DNA from: Candidatus Chloroheliales bacterium
Lineage (GTDB): Bacteria; Chloroflexota; Chloroflexia; QHBQ01
Assembly: GCA_003243865.1 (NCBI GenBank)
Contig: QHBQ01000012.1
Location: 1-6,328, forward strand
Length of the DNA stretch: 6,328 bases
Direction of reading: 5' to 3'
The translations under genes and the position numbers were made by a program. Positions 1 to 3,941 of the stretch are shown here, piece after piece (the stretch's first letter is position 1; every line of letters begins with the position of its first letter). Below the pieces are notes generated by a model. The model saw only the letters and a list, made by a program, of their open reading frames with translations. It made no database searches and was not told the DNA's origin.

Positions 1-23
1 AATAGCTTAACTTGTAACCGATA

Positions 24-1322
24 ATGCATGAGATGAACATGAGCGCAGGCGGAGAGGGCAGTATGGGCAATATGAACTTGGACGATACCGCGACGATGCG
101 CCCCGCGGTTGGGCGGGGGTCGCTGATCTTCGCGGTTATCCTCACCCTGCTGATGCTGACGGTGGGTATCGGTCTGGCCGCTCGCTTTGGCGATCTCTCG
201 ATGAGCAGCCAGGGCATGAGCGGCAGCACAATTGATACAGCAGGGTGTGGCCCAGGCGGTCAATGTACAGCGGGAAACACCACCAGCCAGAGCGGACCGT
301 GCAAAACCCCAAGTATGCCCGGCATGGTGATGGCGGGCGAATGCACCCCTACTCCAGCGGGGGGTACTGGTGGGATGAACATGGGCGGAGGCGGCGGCCA
401 CAATATGTCGCCGGTGGATGTCACTAATGCCCCCGCCGCCGACCCCAATGCGCGAGGCAACCAGCCACTTACCTACACGCTGGCGGCCGCTGGGGTCAAG
501 CAGTTCGAGCTTACCGCCAGCGTGATCAAGTGGAATATCCTACCCGATGTGCAGGTGGGCGCTTACGCCTATAATGGGCAGGTACCCGGCCCCGAGATCC
601 GCGTCACCGAAGGGGATAAGATAAGAGTGATCGTTCACAACCATCTGCCGGAGCCAACCAGCATCCACTGGCACGGCCTGCAGATCCCCAACAACATGGA
701 TGGGGTAGCCGATGTGACGCAGCCACCGATCGCCGCGGGCGGGGTCTTCACCTACGAGTACACCGTGCCAAACACGCCTGGCTCTTACTTCTATCATACC
801 CACGAGGATGCCGACCGCCAGCAGTCACTTGGCCTGTATGGCGCATATATCATCGAAGCGAAGAACCCCACCGTCAAATACGATGCCGAGTACACGATTA
901 TGTTGAACGAACTAAGGGTGGTGAACGGTCAGACCTGGCCGAGTATGGACTTCGATGGGATGCTGCCCAACTACTTCACTATCAACGGCAAGAGTTATCC
1001 CTCCACTGAAACCATCAAGGTGAAGCAGGGGCAGAAGGTGCTGCTGCGCTTCATCGGCAGCGGTCAGTTCATCCACCCAATGCACCTGCACGGGCAGCCG
1101 TTCAAGATCGTCGCCACCGATGGCAATCCAGTGCCGGAGGCGGCCCAACTGACCAAAAACACGCTGCTGGTCGGCCCAGGAGAGACCTACGATGTCGCCT
1201 TCACCGCCCGCGCCCCCGGCAAGTGGTTGCTGCATTGCCACATCAATCATCACATCACCAATAATGGGCAGGAGGTGCAGGGCGGGGGCGGGCTGACGAT
1301 GATCGTCGAAGTCGCGCCGTAG
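24..1322 (+). CDS. Membrane-anchored two-domain multicopper oxidase (laccase-like)
   Basis: This enzyme probably oxidises Cu(I) or phenolic/metal substrates and reduces O2 to water on the outer face of the membrane. Of 432 residues, 1-32 are Met-rich, about 33-53 form one hydrophobic helix, and 60-145 are a low-complexity spacer with Cys75, 81, 93 and 107 plus many Met and Gly. Two cupredoxin domains follow (about 150-282 and 283-432). All four copper motifs are visible: HWHG at 215, HTH at 258, HPMHLHG at 351 and HCHINHH at 404. The type 1 Cys405 is in domain 2 only, as in type B two-domain (small laccase) enzymes, which usually act as trimers. The usual axial ligand position (415) is Gly. 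In-frame stops at 3-5 and 15-17 exclude a longer gene. ATG 24 lacks a ribosome site, whereas ATG 63 has GGAGAGGG 51-58 upstream, so a 419-residue product is quite possible. The substrate cannot be read from the sequence. Confidence 0.93.
   Translation: MHEMNMSAGGEGSMGNMNLDDTATMRPAVGRGSLIFAVILTLLMLTVGIGLAARFGDLSMSSQGMSGSTIDTAGCGPGGQCTAGNTTSQSGPCKTPSMPGMVMAGECTPTPAGGTGGMNMGGGGGHNMSPVDVTNAPAADPNARGNQPLTYTLAAAGVKQFELTASVIKWNILPDVQVGAYAYNGQVPGPEIRVTEGDKIRVIVHNHLPEPTSIHWHGLQIPNNMDGVADVTQPPIAAGGVFTYEYTVPNTPGSYFYHTHEDADRQQSLGLYGAYIIEAKNPTVKYDAEYTIMLNELRVVNGQTWPSMDFDGMLPNYFTINGKSYPSTETIKVKQGQKVLLRFIGSGQFIHPMHLHGQPFKIVATDGNPVPEAAQLTKNTLLVGPGETYDVAFTARAPGKWLLHCHINHHITNNGQEVQGGGGLTMIVEVAP
51..58 (+). promoter_or_regulatory. 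Ribosome binding site favouring ATG 63 as oxidase start
   Basis: GGAGAGGG lies inside the longest oxidase reading frame. Its GGAG core ends 8 bases before the in-frame ATG at 63-65. Nothing similar precedes ATG 24, 33 or 39. Starting at 63 removes 13 residues and leaves the membrane helix intact. This is inference from spacing only. Confidence 0.45.
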
Positions 1323-1350
1323 GCTTGCCTCAACTGGAATATAATCTGTT

Positions 1351-1616
1351 ATGTCGCCATCGATCATCCAGATTCAGAGCGGAGAGATTGACCAGATGAC
1401 TGGCCTCTTGAACCAGTGGTACGGGCTGAACGCCCAGGGCCAGCCGGTGGTAAGTATACCTGCTGGTGGCGGGGCTACCACCAACCCGCCAGGTTCTACG
1501 GTTATGCCCTTAACTGGCACTTCCGATCACACCTGCCTCTAGTCGCACTGGTCTTGTTGCTCACCCTGGCGAGCGGGATGGTTCTACGTTATAGCAATCG
1601 CAGGCAGCAGACATAG
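1351..1616 (+). pseudogene. DUF305 C-terminal remnant with sortase-like tail, frameshifted
   Basis: The first frame (1351-1542) begins with SIIQIQSGEIDQMTGLLNQW. This resembles the end of DUF305 domains (pattern II-x-x-Q-x-x-EI-x-QM-x-x-x-L-x-x-WYG), a family linked to copper binding and resistance. Only ~30 of the usual ~100-150 residues remain, and an in-frame stop at 1342-1344 rules out a longer start. A Gly/Pro linker and MPLTG follow, and the frame then stops at 1540. The frame one base back continues from 1533 as LPLVALVLLLTLASGMVL plus RYSNRR, a typical hydrophobic-then-basic cell-wall sorting tail. One extra C near 1532-1533 would join them into 88 residues. The remnant is therefore both shortened and shifted, or the shift is a sequencing error. 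It lies 28 bases after the oxidase and has no clear ribosome site, which fits decay inside a former copper operon. Confidence 0.6.
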
Positions 1617-1687
1617 CATCGCAGGAATTACTTACGCAGACTCCTATCACGGAACCCGCCCTTGAGCGTAATCGCCACGCCTAACCG

Positions 1688-1720
1688 CAACGCACCCATT
1701 CAGGGTGCGTTGTTGTTTTG
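1688..1720 (+). terminator. Intrinsic terminator closing the copper block
   Basis: A perfect 10-bp stem (CAACGCACCC 1688-1697 with GGGTGCGTTG 1703-1712) encloses a 5-base loop. It is followed by the T-rich run TTGTTTTG at 1713-1720. It lies 72 bases after the stop at 1616 and would end transcripts from the oxidase and DUF305 remnant. Confidence 0.8.
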
Positions 1721-1733
1721 TCTGCTTTGCTGG

Positions 1734-1751
1734 GTAGCAGGTACTTGCTAC
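1734..1751. repeat. Short perfect hairpin upstream of the tnpB remnant
   Basis: GTAGCA (1734-1739) pairs with TGCTAC (1746-1751) around a 6-base loop. No T-run follows, so it is not an obvious terminator. It could be an end hairpin of the older plus-strand element or chance. There is nothing to confirm a role. Confidence 0.3.
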
Positions 1752-1822
1752 AGCTCGGTATTGATGTGGGTGGCAGGCCGGAACTTGCCAGTTGCGATGG
1801 TTGCTAGGTCCACTTCGTACTA

Positions 1823-1851
1823 TTGACACATAGGGAATTTTATGCTATCGT
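1823..1851 (+). promoter_or_regulatory. Sigma-70-like promoter of plus-strand tnpB remnant
   Basis: The -35 is a perfect TTGACA at 1823-1828. A 17-base spacer leads to TATCGT at 1846-1851, preceded by TG at 1843-1844 (an extended -10). Transcription would start near 1858. It reads through the truncated tnpB start and then antisense into the inserted element's tnpB. Confidence 0.6.
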
Positions 1852-1858
1852 TTCGGAG

Positions 1859-1883
1859 CGGCTAAGATCATCGGGTTTAGCCG
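1859..1883. repeat. Inverted repeat in the leader of the tnpB remnant
   Basis: CGGCTAA (1859-1865) pairs with TTAGCCG (1877-1883) around an 11-base loop, between the promoter and the ribosome site. Its left arm lies inside a 19-base stretch shared with the left end of the inserted element, so it may be part of an old IS left end. Confidence 0.4.
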
Positions 1884-1887
1884 AATT

Positions 1888-1894
1888 GGAGAGG
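1888..1894 (+). promoter_or_regulatory. Ribosome binding site of plus-strand tnpB remnant
   Basis: GGAGAGG ends 9 bases before ATG 1904. This sets the start of the truncated tnpB and shows that its translation signals survive. Confidence 0.6.
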
Positions 1895-1903
1895 TAGGGG
1901 GCA

Positions 1904-2179
1904 ATGGTCAGCGTGACCCGCACATATAAATACCGGCTCTATCCAACTAAGGATCAGGTCGAGCGCCTGGAATGGGTGCTACGACAATGCCGTTCCTTGT
2001 ACAACGCCTGCCTTGAGCAGCGCATTACCGCCTATAAGCGATGCGGCGTGAATATCTCTAAAAATCAGCAATCGCGTGAACTAACCGAGCTAAAGGGGGA
2101 GCTACCCGAGTACAACCAGATTGGCGACCACGTATTGCGCGATATGCTGCACCGCCTCGGTGAAGTACCCCAGCCCTAA
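1904..2179 (+). pseudogene. tnpB: N-terminal fragment of an IS200/IS605-family tnpB
   Basis: The first ~85 residues match the N-terminal helix-turn-helix region of TnpB, the RNA-guided nuclease of IS200/IS605-type elements: RTYKYRLYPTKDQVERLEWV, then CRSLYNACLEQR and LPEYNQIGDHVLRDMLHRL. The same blocks occur in order in the minus-strand TnpB of this window, clearly diverged. After Leu85 (codon 2156-2158) the similarity stops. The last six residues (GEVPQP) and the stop are encoded by the right-end hairpin of the inserted element. There is no RuvC domain, so no nuclease is possible. Promoter, leader and ribosome site are intact, so a 91-residue DNA-binding-like peptide could still be made. 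The likely other end of the gene is at 3423-3728. Confidence 0.82.
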
Positions 2180-2320
2180 AGGGCGGGGCTTCCACGCTAA
2201 ATCCGAAGATTGTCGCGTTGGCTGCTTCCCAGCCGAAGGATGACTTTAGCCGCCTCCTCGTCACGGTCGCGCTCCTCGCCACAAGGACAGGAATGCCAGC
2301 GTTGGTCAAGTTCCTTCTTC
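2160..2320 (-). ncRNA. Predicted omega (re)RNA scaffold at the tnpB 3' end
   Basis: In this family the guide RNA comes from the 3' end of tnpB plus the element's right end, and the guide follows directly after the right tip. The same layout is present here: tnpB stop at 2197, end hairpin at 2162-2192, then the flank. The 5' boundary is a guess based on family size, not on a visible signal. The guide would be the minus-strand sequence running from about 2160 towards 2140, inside the older tnpB. Confidence 0.4.
2162..2192. repeat. Right-end subterminal hairpin of the inserted IS
   Basis: On the plus strand, CCCC 2168-2171, one unpaired A and GCCC 2173-2176 pair with GGGC 2181-2184 and GGGG 2185-2188 around loop TAAA. 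Outer GAAG (2162-2165) and CTTC (2189-2192) extend the stem. It sits 5 bases beyond the tnpB stop. It would be the structure TnpA recognises and part of the TnpB guide-RNA scaffold. Confidence 0.75.
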
Positions 2321-3297
2321 TTGACCGCGCCGCAACCGTAACACGTCTGGCTGGTGTGAGCTGGGTTAACAAAAATTACCACGCGACCGGCACTTTCAGC
2401 CTTGTAGCTGGTGAACTCTTGAAACTGCGACCAACTTACATCGCTAATCGAAAAGGCCAAACTATGGTTCTTCACCATGTTGGCAGGCTTCAAATCCTCA
2501 AACACAATCATGCCGTAGCGGTTGACCAACTGCCGCGACAACTTATGGGCAAAGTCGGCTCGCTGGTTGGCAACCTTACGGTGGATAGTGGCAACCGCTT
2601 GTTTAGCCTGGTTGCGACGATGGCTGCCCCGCTGGCAGCGGGCCAGGGCTTGTTGCTTAGTCGCCAGCTTAGTCAACGATTTACGAAGATAGCGGGGATT
2701 TGTGAAGCGTTCACCATTAGACAAGCTAGCAAAGTAGTTGAGGCCCATATCCACGCCAACGGCTTCATCACTCATTGGCAACGGCTCGGCTTCAACCTCT
2801 ACGCTGAAACAGACGAACCAGCGTTGCCCTTCGCGCACGATGCTAACCGTTTTGACCTTGCCCAGCATCTCACGATGCAACCGCACTTTCAGCGTGCCAA
2901 TCTTGCTGAGGGTGAGTCTATCGTTTTGCAGCGACCAGCCACTTTGCGGGTAAGTGATGCTATCGTAGCGACCCCGCCCCTGGAAGCGGGGGTATCCTGG
3001 GGTCTTGCCCTGCTTTACCCGCCGGAAGAAGTTCTGAAACGCTTTATCGGCACGGCGCAACACGTCCTGAAGCACCTGGCTGTAAATATCGCTGTATTCG
3101 GGACGCACTTCTTTAATCGCGGGCAATTGGTTGGCCTGGTCATAATAGCTAACCGACTTGCCACACATCTTGTAAGCGTCACGACGTTCCTGGAGCGCAC
3201 TGTTGTACAGTTCGCGGCAACGAGTGAGTTGCCAATCAAGCAACCTCGTTTGGGCAGCAGTTGGGTATGCTCTAAACTTGTAAGTGCGCTTATACAC
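2197..3297 (-). CDS. tnpB: TnpB, RNA-guided DNA endonuclease of IS1341-like element
   Basis: TnpB is the RuvC nuclease, ancestral to Cas12, that cuts DNA guided by an RNA from its own element's right end. I start it at GTG 3297, giving 366 residues, normal for TnpB. ATG 3315 lies inside the promoter spacer, and the frame's further extension to 3489 crosses the IS end. Residues 1-90 hold the helix-turn-helix region (YKRTYKFRAYPTAAQ). RuvC-I is VGVDMGL with Asp183, and RuvC-II is VFEDL with Glu267. A zinc finger follows with Cys319, Cys322, Cys337 and Cys339; the second pair is C-P-C rather than C-x-x-C. RuvC-III is DRDEEAA with Asp346, where the usual Asn of DRDxNAA is Glu348. The gene is otherwise intact. 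Activity with the altered RuvC-III motif is uncertain. Confidence 0.9.
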   Translation of the reverse strand: MYKRTYKFRAYPTAAQTRLLDWQLTRCRELYNSALQERRDAYKMCGKSVSYYDQANQLPAIKEVRPEYSDIYSQVLQDVLRRADKAFQNFFRRVKQGKTPGYPRFQGRGRYDSITYPQSGWSLQNDRLTLSKIGTLKVRLHREMLGKVKTVSIVREGQRWFVCFSVEVEAEPLPMSDEAVGVDMGLNYFASLSNGERFTNPRYLRKSLTKLATKQQALARCQRGSHRRNQAKQAVATIHRKVANQRADFAHKLSRQLVNRYGMIVFEDLKPANMVKNHSLAFSISDVSWSQFQEFTSYKAESAGRVVIFVNPAHTSQTCYGCGAVKKKELDQRWHSCPCGEERDRDEEAAKVILRLGSSQRDNLRI

Positions 3298-3303
3298 AAG
3301 TAT

Positions 3304-3332
3304 ACTATAGCACATACGTTCGTTTTCGTCAA
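3304..3332 (-). promoter_or_regulatory. Promoter of inserted tnpB, implying a leaderless GTG start
   Basis: On the minus strand, TTGACG (3332-3327), a 17-base spacer and TATAGT (3309-3304) form a near-consensus sigma-70 promoter. Transcription would begin about 7 bases on, near 3297, which is the G of the chosen GTG codon. No Shine-Dalgarno sequence precedes either possible start, as expected for a leaderless message. Confidence 0.6.
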
Positions 3333-3380
3333 GTGGCTTACCGGTGCTTTCATCAGCCTGGCTACGCAGGGCGGCTGTAT

Positions 3381-3401
3381 CCCCAGCAATAAATTGCGGG
3401 G
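3381..3401. repeat. Left-end subterminal hairpin of the inserted IS
   Basis: CCCC 3381-3384, one unpaired A and GCAA 3386-3389 pair with TTGC 3394-3397 and GGGG 3398-3401 around loop TAAA. The layout is identical to the right-end hairpin and in the same orientation. The only differences are two base pairs swapped on both arms (CC/GG to AA/TT), so the fold is kept. Confidence 0.72.
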
Positions 3402-3422
3402 TCTTAGCCGCTTTGAAATCCG

Positions 3423-3728
3423 ATAAAAGTACCGCCAGAACATACCAGCAGGGATTGCTCGGTTTGTGGTCTACGCAACAAGCCCCCACCAGATGAGCGC
3501 GTATACAAGTGCGTGAATTGCGGCTACCGGGCGGACGTAGATACCAACGCTGCGCTCAATATCCTGCGGCTGGGGCAGGTAATCCTCAGCAGTAGCAGTA
3601 GCGGGTCGGGGAACGACCGGCGCTCAACGGCGGGTGAGGGCGACACAACCGATCCCTCTCGGTCGCTGAACGCGAAATCGCCCGAGCGTAAGCTCCTGGC
3701 TCCAGGCGGCACTGTGCTAGCAACATAG
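3423..3728 (+). pseudogene. tnpB: C-terminal fragment of a plus-strand tnpB (zinc finger, RuvC-III)
   Basis: Reading in frame from 3423 gives IKVPPEHTSRDCSVCG, a short spacer, then YKCVNCGYRADVDTNAALNI. This is a complete four-Cys TnpB zinc finger (two C-x-x-C pairs) followed by a canonical RuvC-III motif (D-x-D-x-NAA). A ~45-residue Ser-rich, low-similarity tail runs to TAG 3726-3728. A stop in the same frame at 3414-3416 lies in the inserted element's left end. There is no credible start codon, so the piece is untranslated debris or the far end of the gene begun at 1904. If it is the same gene, roughly residues 86 to 300, including RuvC-I and RuvC-II, are lost. Alternatively it comes from a second tnpB. 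Confidence 0.78.
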
Positions 3729-3941
3729 GCGGCTGAAGTTGCAACCAGGTAACGACGCGGCGGGAATGTTCCACATGCCGATGGTCAATCCAAAAGCCAT
3801 CCTATGGAGTTGCCGCTGGGCGGTGACCTTGAGAAACCGGAAGTTGCCTAAAGGTCAGCAGGCCATTCCATGCCGTGTGATCAAGGCTGACCACCGATTG
3901 CTGGCAGATAATTCCAGTGGAAGAGAAGAAAGGAACCAGGG
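3729..3941. other. Intergenic stretch without recognisable gene; weak inverted repeat
   Basis: Between the tnpB fragment and the peptidase I see no coding sequence I can support. A short frame with a TTG start (3739-3945) has no family resemblance. GGTCAGC (3853-3859) and GCTGACC (3886-3892) form a 7-bp inverted repeat with a 26-base gap, possibly an operator or chance. No convincing -35/-10 pair was found, although a peptidase promoter must lie here or upstream. Confidence 0.4.
3929..3934 (+). promoter_or_regulatory. Ribosome binding site of the M14 peptidase
   Basis: AAAGGA ends 7 bases before ATG 3942. It selects this start, which places a signal peptide exactly at the N terminus. Confidence 0.65.

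Larger units (their letters stand above)
2160..3420 (-). mobile_element. IS1341-like (tnpB-only IS200/IS605 family) insertion
   Basis: A single-gene element on the minus strand has subterminal hairpins of the same design at its right end (2168-2188) and left end (3381-3401). Such imperfect palindromes, without terminal inverted repeats, are the family hallmark. No Y1 transposase (TnpA) is visible, so it would depend on TnpA supplied elsewhere. It interrupts a plus-strand tnpB. Fragments of that gene flank it directly: similarity ends at 2158 and resumes near 3423. Exact tips cannot be fixed without an empty site. The right tip is probably near 2160 (minus strand ...TACTTCAC), and the left tip is between 3412 and 3424. 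Confidence 0.75.

Noticed and set aside
912..1367. 151-codon minus-strand frame opposite the multicopper oxidase
   Set aside because: It lies over the conserved copper motifs of the plus-strand gene and resembles no known family.
2218..3426. 402-codon plus-strand open frame opposite the inserted tnpB
   Set aside because: It mirrors the minus-strand tnpB codons, has no family motifs and no ribosome site. It is an antisense shadow.
3298..3489. N-terminal extension of the minus-strand TnpB frame upstream of GTG 3297
   Set aside because: It crosses the promoter, the left-end hairpin and the IS boundary into the older tnpB, and TnpB family similarity begins only at YKRTYKFRAYP.
3678..3745. Hairpin-like sequence (GAGC/GCTC near 3681-3692) as the right end of the older plus-strand element
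   Set aside because: The stem is short and unlike the inserted element's ends, so I could not fix a boundary.
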